Assembly (NCBI GenBank): GCA_947471745.1 | Contig: CANJKZ010000090.1 | Coordinates: 868,001 to 932,000 of the forward strand | Reading direction: 5' to 3' | DNA length: 64,000 nt | Source of the DNA: Closterium sp. Naga37s-1 | Lineage: Eukaryota > Streptophyta > Zygnematophyceae > Desmidiales > Closteriaceae | Shown here: positions 10,466 through 20,264 of the stretch, piece by piece | How the letters are laid out: the number at the start of each line of letters is the position of its first letter | How positions within the stretch are numbered: the first letter of the stretch is position 1 | The notes under the pieces: model-generated | Databases searched by the model: none | The model's input: only the letters and a program-made list of their open reading frames with translations | Told to the model about the DNA's origin: nothing | Position numbers and translations under genes: made by a program

Positions 10466-10723
10466 TAAACAGAATTGCGCATTCTGTGGGTGTATACGTG
10501 GACGGTCAGTTTCGTTTTGCTGAGTCAAACCTGACTTGTACGGTGTACAGTTTGGTTGGATCGCGAAGTTACCAGCCAGGATTTCCGGATGCACTGTTCA
10601 TTACCATTCAGGCAATAATGTTGACCATCTCGGCAATGCTGGTTACCATGGTGGCGATGAGAAGACATCTCTGTTACCTCGAGTGCGATCTAGCTCCATG
10701 AGTGTTACCGCTAAGATAAAGCC
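10466..10723. repeat. Right arm of large inverted repeat
   Basis: Counterpart of 9789-10067. A transcript across both arms would form a hairpin with a stem of about 255 bp. The outer ends carry GATAAAGCCC and its mismatched partner. No target duplication was obvious. Confidence 0.85.
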
Positions 10724-11708
10724 CAAAATGATTGCTATTGGATGGCTAAGGGCGTGTGTCCTTCGGCAAATTTTGTAGGGTTTGCTTTTTAAACTCGACT
10801 TTTCTCACTTGAACTTGGTTCGAACTATAGTCGAATTTTACAACTTCCCATGGTCTAGCCGCGAGTCACCTTTCAAGGCAATCACATGTCACATCGAAGG
10901 GTCGACCATCAAAAGTCGACTTTTACTACCTAGCTCGCGTCGCGCATAGACTCGTAGGTTACTCTGTTTGCCATCGTGACCGTGCGCCACGTCTGATTCG
11001 ATGGCGCACCGTGAAACCTGCGTATGATTCGATAGCGCACACGATGGAATTCGCTGGTGTCGCCATTTTCGCTGCAGCTGCAAACGTGGGCAGAAGGACA
11101 CACGTTTGCATGAATGTGCGGGCGCACGTTCGAACGGAAACTCGACTCTGGTTCAGTGTCCATGTTTGGTTCCATCTTTCCTACCTGTTCTGGCGAAAGT
11201 CGCAACCCAGCACGGCGAGACTAACGAAACGGGTTACCACCAAAAGTTCGAACTTGTTTTCGAACTCAGCCTGCCAAGGACACACGCCCTAACTACTATA
11301 CGCCGGGTTAATCTACTCTCAAGCGTCACATTACCACGTGCCAGTTCAGACCCTCCTGCATTTTACAGCTCATCACGTCCGTCCATCTACCGTTCGTGCA
11401 TCCTCACCGTACTTTCTAGCTTTTCTCTTAACTCGGCAAACGAGATTACATTTCGCCCAATTTGGGAGGATCGCTCATACATCATGGAAACAGTTGACAC
11501 TGGCAGTCGAATGAACCTTGCACTTCCGTGTTCGGCAATAGCGAACCAATCCACCAAGTTTACGGGGAGCTGATAATCAGGCATGAAGTTCGCGACGCCC
11601 GTGAGCTATCTTATCAGCTACCAAAAACCACACACGCACGAAGTTTATCTCTCGAGTGTCTCTTAACTCATATATAGTTAAAGGGAGCACCAGCTTGAAT
11701 AGGCAGGA
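10724..11708. other. Upstream region of the LPCAT gene
   Basis: No gene recognised. It contains several palindromic or repeated hexamers (GTCGAC near 10899 and 10915; CAAACGTG and CACACGTTTGC near 11079-11112) and ends with a TATA-like sequence. The short open frames on both strands have no recognisable content. Confidence 0.5.
11671..11677 (+). promoter_or_regulatory. TATA-box-like sequence upstream of LPCAT
   Basis: TATATAG lies 38 bases before the proposed LPCAT start codon. If used, transcription would start only a few bases before the ATG, giving a very short leader, so it may not be the true core promoter. Confidence 0.3.
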
Positions 11709-14700
11709 ATGTCGATCTCAGAGGAGCTAGCGGCGTCGCTGGGAGTGGCTCCGTCATTGATCACCCTCCTGCTCTGCCTCTTCTCCTCTGTCCCCGCGGC
11801 TCTGGTCGTGCGCTTCCTCCCCGGCCCGACGCTGAAGCATCTCTACAGCATTGCGGCCGGAGGGGCTCTCTGCTGGGTGGCGTATGGCGGCCTTCACGGC
11901 AAGTCTCATAATCCTCTGTGGTACCTAGCAGCATACGCGTGTTCCATTTCAGTGGTTCTCGTCGCAAGTGACTGTAATGCATTCAGCAAGTCGGTTTTGC
12001 TTGAAGCCAGCTAGACCGCCAGCAGTCTGTTATCTGCAATCTTATCACAAGTCCATCATATCGCTCCACTGATCGAAATCGCCATTCCATCCCGTGCTTT
12101 CGTCAATGCAGCGAGCCTCAACTTCTGGGGCCTAACCCTCGCGTCGTATGCGCTCATGCTCGTCCTTCCTCGCAAGTGGAGCGGCTACGGCGTGCTCTTT
12201 GGCTCCTTCACCTACCTCACCTACTGGTACGCCTCCACACCTTTCTCAATCTCTTACCTTGTCTTCTGTTCCCGTCCCAATGTCACATCGTAAGAATCAC
12301 ATCAAGGTTTTGTAGAAGAAACCATTCTTTCCTGTCTCGTGCTTTCCACTCTCGCATGGGGTGCTAGTTAGTGCCCCCGGCTTTGAAGCTTGACCCTGAT
12401 TTTGCGGGGTGTTTGAGAATTCTCACAAAAACACCCTGCAAAGTCTTTGAAGCTTGACCCTTCTTGAACCCAACACCGTTACGATGTGATCCGTCATAAG
12501 ATTATGGCATTTTCTGCCTGAACTCACCGACCACATGAACAACAGGGGGGCGAATATTTTAGCCTTTCAGGAATACGCACTTTCTCGCATGGACCAGAGA
12601 GTTACATTCTGCGAGCGGACTTGTGTAGGCGGATTCGCTTTGAAACGTCCCATTTAAATGGGCTATACAATCCGTGACTGCGCATTTCTTCACTTGAACC
12701 CTTCAGTCACATAAGCAACCTGGGAGCGGACGTGTGGAGGCAGGGAGGCGTGGACTTCACGGGCACGCTCATGGTGTTCACGCTTAAGATCTCTGGGTGC
12801 GCCATGGACTACCAGGACGGCGCGCTGCCGGAGGACAAGGTATTGTCTGCGGTGGTGGTAACGAGGTAACAAGATATTGTGGCAACATGATAATAAGGCT
12901 GGACGTTCATGGTGTTCACATTCAAGATCGCCAGCTGTGCCATGAGCTACCAGGATGGCGCACTGCCGGACGACAAGGTATGCTTTGCAATGGTAGCAAG
13001 GTAACACGGCATCGTTGTGACTTGGTAACATGGTAACAAGTCTTGACGCTCATGATGTTCCCGCTTAAGATTGCCAGCTGCGTGATGGATAACCAGGACG
13101 GCGCTCTGCTGGGCTAGAAGGTATGCTCCACGATGCTGTCAGGGATAAACAGGTGGGCTGCGGAGGTCTTATGTCCATCAACTTAAACTGTTTATCCCAC
13201 CTGTTTATCCCACCTGTTTATCCCTGACAGAAGGTATGCTCCACGATGGTTGACATCCAAGGCGCAGCACTGCATGTGCAAGAATAGGTTGGCGCAGCAC
13301 TACATGTGCAAGAATAGGTTGGCGCAGCACTGCATGTGCAAGAATAGGTTGGCGCGCACCATTCTCACCACAGATTGATGTTTCTTCCTTTCTTCCCCCT
13401 TCTCACCACTTCTCCACCCCCCTTGCTCCGTCCTTCCGCCTCTCCCCGCCAACCAGGCGCAGCACCGCATGTACAGCAACAGGCTGGCGCGGCTCTCTCG
13501 GGACATGCAACAGTCCACTCACATTCTTCTCCTCTTCCCCCTCGCGTCCACCAGGCGCAGCACCGCATGTACAGCAACAGGCTGCCACGCCTGTTCACCA
13601 CATGTTGACTCCTCTTCCTCTCTTCCTCCGTCCTTCCGCCCGTCTCCGCCCCCAGACGCAGCGCCGCATGTACAGCAACAGGCTGCCACGGCTCTTTCGG
13701 GATGCACGCAACACTCCACCCACATCCTTCTACTCCACCCCCTTCTCTCCTCCCCCCAGGCGCAGCACCGCACGTACAGCAACAGGCTGGCGCGGCTGCC
13801 GTCGGTGGTGGAGTTTGTGTCGTTCGTGTTCTTCCCAGGCGCCGCGCTGGTGGGGCCCGTCTTCAACCTCAAGCAGTACCAGGCTTATGCCGCTGGGCAA
13901 GGGGTGAGTGCGGGGGACGGGGAGTGATGGGGAGGGAGGAAGTGGGGGGGTGGGAGGAAGTGTGGGGGAGGGAGGAAGTGGGGGGGGTGGGAAGAAGTGG
14001 GGGGGCGGGAGGAAGTGGGGGGTTGGGAGGAAGAAGGGCGTCTCAACCAGTGCCATGCTGGTGGGGTGGGGTGGGACTCGTGTTCAAATTCAAGCAGCAG
14101 CACCAGGCGTATGCTGCTAGGCAAGGGGTGATTCTAAGGAGGTGTGAGTGCAGGGATTGGGAGGAAGGACGAAGCGAGTGTTTTGGGGTGGTGTTTGAGT
14201 GGGACGAAGGGCAGAAAGCGCCGTGCTCATTCGAATTGTGACCAGCTTCAACAAGTACCATGCGTGCGTTGCTGAGCAAGCAAAGGGTAAAGGCGAGTGC
14301 GGGTTTTGAGGCGCCTCAAGCGCCGCGCTCGTGAAACTTGTGACCAGCTTCAACAAGTACCGGTCGTACGTTGCTGAGCAATGGGTAAAGGCGAGTGCGG
14401 GGAGGGAAGCGAAGGAGAAGGAGGAAGTGATGCGACCGAATATACGCCGTGCTTGGTCAAGTTGAAGCGATACCAGGCTTATGTGGCTGGGGACGGGGCC
14501 CACTGTCTCCGGTCCCCTGTCCTTCGACTCCCGACTCCTGCGCCCCCTGTACCCTGTACCTGCAACCCTGTCTTCAATTCTGTCTTCACCCCTGCCGTCG
14601 CCCCTGTTGTCTCCCCTGTGTTCACCCGTGCCTCACCCAGCTATGGTCGCCCTCTGGGGCCGTGGTGCCAAGCAAGGCAGCTGACGCCAGCAAGGGGGAG

Positions 14701-17700
14701 GAGGGGCAGCAGGCGGAGAACGGAAAGGGGGAGGCGGACAGGGCGCAGGGCGAGAAGGTGTGCGAGGGGAAGGGCGAGAGGAAGCTGCGAAAGATGCCGG
14801 AGCCGCTGCCGTATGCAGCACAGGCGCTGGGGAAGGCGATCATCTGCCTGGCGATGCACCACTTCCTCTCCCAGCACTTCGGCCCTGCCCTGCTCTTCCA
14901 GCCCCGCTTCCTCACCTACGGTTTTGCATACAAGTGAGTGTGTGCGGTGCAGTGCAACCCAGATCAGAGCAGCGTTTGCCACTTCTTCATCCCTCCACCA
15001 GTTCTGCTCCCAAAACCCTGCCGTCCCCCCCTGCCACCCGCGGGGGGTGGGGCCCCCCTTGTCACCTGCTCCCGCTTCTCATACTCCCTCACCACTGCAC
15101 CCCACCTCCCCGCCCTTTCCCCCCTCCACCTTCCCTTCTTTTCTCCCATACCCCTCTCATCACAGGTGGGGCTACCTGGTAATCGCAAGTATCTGCCTTC
15201 CATACTCAGGTCAGGTGGCTTATGAGTTGACTGGAAAATCCTCTTCCATCTCCCCTCACATCACATCACAGGTGGTTCTGCCTGGTGATGGCGGGTATCA
15301 GCTTCCGCTGCTCCTACTACTTCATCTCTTCCCACCCTTCTCCCCCATCACCCCGTCCCCTTGTTCTGATCCCCCCTGTGACCGACAGGTGGGGCTGCCT
15401 GGTGATTGCGGGTATCGGCTTCCGCTGCTCCTACTACTTCATCTGGAGTGTGGCGGAGGCCGCACTGATCCTCTCTGGATTCGGTTTCTCTGGCTGGACC
15501 GACTCCTCCCCCTCGCGTCCAGACTGGTGAGTTCCGAGATCTCATTGTGAAATCCACGTGGAATATGGTAGACAGTGCTGTTGTTCTGAGACGTCTCAAA
15601 ACACGAATATGGTAGACAGTGCTGTTGTTCTGAGACGTCTCAAAACACGAATATGGTAGACAGTGCTGTTGTTCTGAGACGTCTCAAAACACGAATATGG
15701 TAGACAGTGCTGTTGTTCTGAGACGTCTCAAAACACGAATATGGTAGACAGTGCTGTTGTTCTGAGACGTCTCAAAACACGAATATGGTAGACAGTGCTG
15801 TTGTTCTGAGACGTCTCAAAACACGAATATGGTAGACAGTGCTGTTGTTCTTTCTGGATTCGGCTTCTCTGGCTGGACCAACTCCTTTTCCAGTCAACTC
15901 CAAACGTGTTTGGGATATGGTTGAGGATGCTTCTTGAGAATCTATAAACCCCACCCAGACCGACTCCTTCGCCTTGCTCTCCTGATTACCTTTGCCGTTT
16001 CCTCTGGTAAATTAGCTAAGCGACTCGTCACGTAGGCCAATTTCTAATGCTTGCTCTCTGATGGGAAAAGATGGCCGCATTTCGTGTGGCTGTTCATTCT
16101 CATTGTTGGTTCTTATTATCCCACATCTCGCCCCTACCGAGGTGACTTTTAGGTCGACTCAAAAGTCACCAAGCGATGGTCTGATCAGTTTGGTCTTAAT
16201 GCGCACATGTAGGGAGCGTACCGGGCGGATTTGAAATGCTCATATCTTGCAAAATATATTGAATGAAATGGAATGGGTGTCAGCACATGGCTTCTCATAT
16301 GAGAAGCCCAATGCGCTGACGCCCGTTCCTTCTCATTGTTGGTTCTTATCATCCCACACCTCTCCCCTACCCATCCATTCGAATGCCTCCACATCTTCCA
16401 AACATCCTGCCGCCCCACCTTCCGCTCCGTCCACTTCCCCCCTCCTCCAGGAGCCGGGCAGAGAACGCCAATTTCATAAAGTGTGAGATCACCACGAGTA
16501 TGGCGCAGACGACTGCCTACTGGAACATGGGCGTCGGCACGTGGCTGCGCACCTGTGCGTGGGACTCTTTGGGCTAGTGTGTGTGTTGGGGGGGGCTGTG
16601 AACATGTGCGTGGCACCAAGAGTGCGGAGTGGAGCGGGTAGATGAGAGAGGGGTCCACCACAGATGCCTGCCTACTGGAACATGTGCGTGGGGCTCTTTG
16701 GGCTAGTGTGTGTGTTGGGGGGGGCTGTGAGCACGTGCTTTGGGGCAAACAACCTGGGGCGAGGGGGTCAAGAGAAGGCGTAACTCTAAACCCATGGGGG
16801 ACACCCCATAACTCAACCAAGCAATCCCACCCACATGTGCGCCGCAGCCACGTGCCGACACCCATGCTCCAGTGGGCAGGCCATTCCCCACTCCCTAAAC
16901 CTGAAACCCCAAACCTGCCACCCTAGTCACGCATACTAGACCGGAAGGTCCCATGCACATGTGCACAGCGCAGCCAGGTGCCGACGCCCGTGTTCCAGTA
17001 GGCGGGCATCTGCGCCAGACTCATCCCTCAACCACCCGCATGCCTACTGGAACATGGGTGTCGGCTCGTGGCTGCAGCGCACATGTGCGTAGGACTCGAT
17101 GCAGGCCTTTGGGGCTTACGTCTTCTCAAGATTTAGGTTTTTGGGGTCTCGGGGTTGGTGCTGCGTCGCATACATGGGGCTGGGAGCCGGCAGTGGTAGG
17201 ATGCAGGTGGTTGAGAAAGCGAAAGTGGAAGCAGGCAGGAGGGAGGTGAGGAGAGGATGGCAAGCATTCTCTTGAACAATCTGGGGCATGGCGTGCAAAC
17301 TGTCGAACAGGTACATTTCAAGACGCAATTTGTTGCAAGTAGCAATTTGTTTCAAGTCGCAATTTGTTGCAAGTAGCAATTTGTTTCAGACCGCTCCAAT
17401 CCACGCTTCCTCTCCACCTCCCCACTCCTCCCTGTTTCCCCTCCCTCAGACGTGTACAACCGGGTGACACCGCGCTCGGGCAAGCCCACCATGTGGGCGC
17501 TCGTTTTCAAAAGCACGTCTTTCTCCCATCCGACAGATTGCTCATCCTCCAACCTGCCCACCTCCCCACTCCTCCCCACTTAACTCCCTCAGACGTTTAC
17601 GACCGGGTGACACCGCGCTCAGGCAAGCCCACCATGTGGACGCTCGTTTTCACTCAAGTCGTCTCCGCGCTCTGGCATGTGAGTCGTCTCCGCGCTCTGG

Positions 17701-19633
17701 CATGTGAGTCGTCTCCGCGCTCTGGCATGTGAGTCATCTCAAAAGCCCTTGCACGTACCCACCCGTCCCACACTCTCCACCTTGTCTCCCTTTGCTAACG
17801 CCTCGTTTCTGTCAATTCCTCGTCTCCTCCACCTTGTCTCCCTCAGCAAATTGGTCTGCTGAGCACCACCACCACACTCCACCCCCTCATACCCCTCTGC
17901 CTCCCATTGCCATGCCCCTCATCTCACTGTTTCCACCACACTCTACCCCCCCCATCTCCTTTTTCCCCCCTCCCTCGCCTCACAGGGCCTTCAACCAGGC
18001 TACTACCTCTTCTTTGTCAATGGTGCCATCGGCCAACACACCTCCAAGCGTGTGTTTCCTCGCCTCACTGTCATTGCCTCTTTGAGATGCACAACATGTT
18101 TGTTTGTATGAGATGCAGAACCTCGTTCCAGACCTCTTCTTTGTCAATGGTGCCTTTGGAACGAGGTTCCTGGCCTCTGTGAGATGCAAAGCCTCGTTCC
18201 ATACCTCTATTAGATGCAAAATCTCGTTCCATACCTGTTTGTTTGTTCAAGCGCACATCTAAGGCATGACCACTGACGGCATGTGCACTAGCACTTGTTT
18301 CATGCCTAGTCCGAGGCTCAAGCCAAGTTTCCTAAGCACACTCACCCACTTCTTTATCCTAACCCACACCCCATGCATTCCCGCTCATGTGTCTGTGTGT
18401 GACATGGCACGGCATCTCATGGCATGGCATGTATCACCGCAGTGGCATTCCGGCACACGGCAGCAGCATTCCCGGAGCCATCAGCAGCAGTGAAGGCCAT
18501 CCTGGACGTGCTGCAAGCCGCGTTCAAAATGCTCATCGTCAACTACTCCTTCGCTGGCTTCCTGGTATGTGGAGAATTGCTGGTACTGTGGTGCTGATGG
18601 GGTCCTGGTGTGTTAAGAGGTTTCCTGGTATGTGGAGAATTGCTGGTACTGTGGTGCTGATGGGGTCCTGGTGTGTTAAGAGGTTTCCTGGCATGCCGTG
18701 CCCTCCCACAAGGCAGCAGCCGTGAAGGTCACCATGCCCGCTCATGTTTCTATGTGCAAGCCATGTTCAAGATGTGCTTCGCTGGCTTCCTGGTGAGCCA
18801 CGGGGCCATGGGAAAGAGGAGCATGGAAAAGGGGAAGTGAAAGGGAAAGGGAAAGAGGAGCATGCCCACGTGGTAACAGATGGGGCAGGTGTGTCACGCC
18901 TTCCTTCCTGCTGCAAGCCGTGTTCAAGCAGCTCATCGTGAACCACTCCTTTGCTGGCTTCCTCGTGAGCAAGGACAAGGGGAAAGGGGAAGTGAAAGGG
19001 AAGAAGGGGAAAGAGGAGCACTTTTTCCTGGTAACGGAAGGGCAAGGTACGTCATGCCGGCCTGGTAATGAGGGCAAGGTACGTCATGCCGGCCTGGTAA
19101 TGAGGGCAAGGTACGTCATGCCGGCCTGGTAATGAGGGTGAGGTACGTAATGCCGGCCTCCACCCAAGCTGTGTTCAAGCAGCTTATCGTGAACCACTCC
19201 TTCGCTGGCTTCCTCGTGAAAAAAGGGAAAGAGGAACTCCTCTCTGCCTCTCTAGTATCTCATGCCTGCCTTCCCCAGCCGTGTTCAAGCAGCTCCTCAT
19301 GAACCACCCCATCTCTGTGAATTCACAAATTCGTATTCCGCTCTCTGCAATCCCCTCCCCCCCCCCCCCCCCCCCCCCCCCCCCAGGTGCTGCAAGCGGG
19401 GCAAGCTGTAGTGCCTCCCTCTCCCATCCGCTCCTTTCCTGTGCCTGTGAACTCTCAAATTCGCATCATCCACACTGCCTTCGCCCCCCCCCCACCAGGT
19501 GCTGCAAGCGGGGCAGACCATCGCAGTGTGGCGGTCACTCTTCTTCATGGGAACGATCGTTCCCATCCTGCTCAACGTGCTGCTCTCCGTCATTCCCACT
19601 CGCTCCCGACGCCACCGCAAGAAGGCCGAGTGA
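11709..19633 (+). CDS. LPCAT: Lysophospholipid acyltransferase, MBOAT family
   Basis: Plant-type LPCAT/LPLAT, an ER multi-pass enzyme that re-acylates lysophospholipids from acyl-CoA (Lands cycle). Exons: 11709-11898, 12112-12226, 12707-12839, 13760-13903, 14641-14933, 15389-15526, 16451-16554, 17593-17678, 17986-18049, 18443-18564, 19499-19633. All junctions keep frame, giving 507 residues against about 460 in land plants. Family signatures visible: LGADVWRQGGVDFTGTLMV, NYSFAGFL, the MBOAT Asn in YWNMGVGTWLR (N363) and the invariant His at the exon 8/9 junction (SALWH-GLQPGYYLFF, H401). The C-terminus KKAE is a KKXX ER-retrieval signal. Exon 5 adds a Lys/Glu-rich insert not usual for the family. 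Intron 1 appears to use a GC donor (GCAAGT). The introns are crowded with partial copies of adjacent exons. Confidence 0.88.
12902..13120 (+). pseudogene. Two partial copies of LPCAT exon 3 (3' part)
   Basis: 12902-12977 and 13044-13120 repeat the second half of exon 3 (encoding a peptide like LKISGCAMDYQDGALPEDK), each followed by a donor GTATGC. The first copy is open with several substitutions; the second carries a stop. Both lie downstream of the true exon 3, in intron 3. Use as alternative exons is not excluded, but neither has a clear acceptor. Confidence 0.75.
13136..13231. repeat. Hairpin-forming inverted repeat in LPCAT intron 3
   Basis: CTGTCAGGGATAAACAGGTG near 13136 pairs with CACCTGTTTATCCCTGACAG ending near 13231. 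The right arm is partly triplicated (TGTTTATCCCACC units). The second arm is followed by a repeat of the AAGGTATGCTCCACGATG sequence that precedes the first. Confidence 0.75.
13262..13700 (+). pseudogene. Six partial copies of LPCAT exon 4 (5' part)
   Basis: Three short 31-bp copies (13262-13352) and three longer ones starting at about 13458, 13556 and 13656 repeat the beginning of exon 4 (encoding AQHRMYSNRL). The longer copies keep an upstream CAG acceptor and pyrimidine tract. All lie upstream of the true exon at 13760. The copies diverge in a graded way, suggesting successive duplications. Confidence 0.85.
14050..14490 (+). pseudogene. Four partial copies of LPCAT exon 4 (3' part)
   Basis: Segments near 14052-14140, 14218-14290, 14316-14385 and 14444-14490 resemble the end of exon 4 (GAALVGPVFNLKQYQAYAAGQG), with increasing decay. 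All lie downstream of the true exon. They are the mirror of the 5' copies upstream of it. Confidence 0.75.
15166..15335 (+). pseudogene. Two partial copies of LPCAT exon 6 (5' part)
   Basis: Copies beginning at about 15167 and 15270, each after a CACAG acceptor, repeat the start of exon 6 (coding for WGCLVIAGI-like sequence). The second continues into a near match of RCSYYFI. The true exon begins at 15389. Confidence 0.8.
15562..15850. repeat. 44-bp minisatellite in LPCAT intron 6
   Basis: About six and a half near-identical copies of a 44-bp unit containing AATATGGTAGACAGTGCTG and the palindrome TGAGACGTCTCA. The array ends in a short copy of the exon 6 text around GGATTCGGCTTCTCTGGCTG. Confidence 0.95.
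16660..17100. pseudogene. Direct and inverted copies of LPCAT exon 7 end
   Basis: Direct copies of the exon 7 3' end (TGCCTACTGGAACATG and the following donor region) lie at about 16670-16730 and 17039-17095. Inverted copies lie at about 16828-16880 and 16960-17015 (CATGCTCCAGTGGGCAGGC, GTTCCAGTAGGCGGGC). All follow the true exon, which ends at 16554. Confidence 0.75.
17452..17512 (+). pseudogene. Partial copy of LPCAT exon 8 (5' part)
   Basis: It repeats ACGTGTACAACCGGGTGACA and onward for about 60 bases, after a CTCAG acceptor, then diverges. The true exon at 17593 has the same acceptor context and continues to the catalytic His codon, which this copy lacks. Confidence 0.85.
17654..17740 (+). 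repeat. 25-bp triplicated exon 8 donor junction
   Basis: The last 20 bases of exon 8 (encoding VVSALWH) plus GTGAG occur three times in tandem. Potential donors fall at 17679, 17704 and 17729. Only the first keeps the reading frame with exon 9. Confidence 0.9.
18590..19320 (+). pseudogene. Serial partial copies of LPCAT exon 10 (3' part)
   Basis: After the true exon 10 (18443-18564) come boundary copies at about 18623 and 18688 (TTTCCTGGTATGTGG, then TTTCCTGGCATGCC) and longer copies at 18757-18795, 18908-18970, 19165-19225 and 19275-19320, which repeat LQAVFKQLIVNHSFAGFLV with a GTGAGC donor or a decayed form. A 31-bp array containing GGTACGTCATGCCGGCCTGG lies among them at about 19040-19150. 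Confidence 0.8.
19357..19410 (+). repeat. Poly-C tract and copy of LPCAT exon 11 start
   Basis: A run of nearly 30 C is followed by AGGTGCTGCAAGCGGGGCAAG, a copy of the beginning of exon 11 with its acceptor. The true exon starts at 19499. Confidence 0.85.
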
Positions 19634-19823
19634 TCTTCGATCGAATTCGGCTGCTGGTCGCATTTGCGCCCACGCGCTCCTGGCGCCAAAAAATGGTCAT
19701 TTTATGTCATAGAATGGAATCTTCGCCGGTTGATTTGCACTGTTGTGTTCGGTGCTGAGCAGTCACTGACCAGACCACTGCGCTGCCCCTTTTTTTTTTA
19801 TAGTGGCACAGGGATATAAAAAC

Positions 19824-20264
19824 TGTTACGAATAGTGGTTAATGAAAAACACTATTGCGCACTCCTCACCGTAGCAAAGCCGAAGCACGCACTATCGAGA
19901 GTGAAGACGAAAAGGCAGAAGAAACGCGAAGGGACAGACGGTTACGAAGAGCATCTGGACCGTCGGGCAGACAGCATCAGACAGCAGCAGTGGCGAGGAT
20001 TCTGCCCGAACAGTTACGTAACCACCCGGAGTCGCACGGTTGGGTTTCGCTGCAATAAGGGAATGTACCCCTTAGAGTACATGGCTATTTAGGTCGTTTC
20101 GAATTCCCCTGTACTCGTATTTATATTCCTTGTACTGCATGTTTTCATTATCTCAAGCATCTACATTCACTCTGCTATTGAGGTCAAGGGCCCACCACCA
20201 CTTCACTAGAGTTGTGCGAACCTTCCTGAGGTGATCCTGGTTACGATCCCTTTTGATCGCAACA
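19824..20264 (+). repeat. Copia-3 5' LTR (441 bp)
   Basis: Matches 31625-32065 with about five differences. It begins TGTTACGAATAG, ends GATCGCAACA, and is followed directly by the primer-binding site. Confidence 0.93.

Noticed and set aside
9800-10701. A duplicated membrane-peptide gene in the inverted arms
   Set aside because: The frames are short, have no family match, and all arm differences within them change the amino acid.
12902-13120. Mutually exclusive alternative exons in LPCAT
   Set aside because: The copies lack the exon start and an acceptor, and one has a stop, so they are read as partial duplications.
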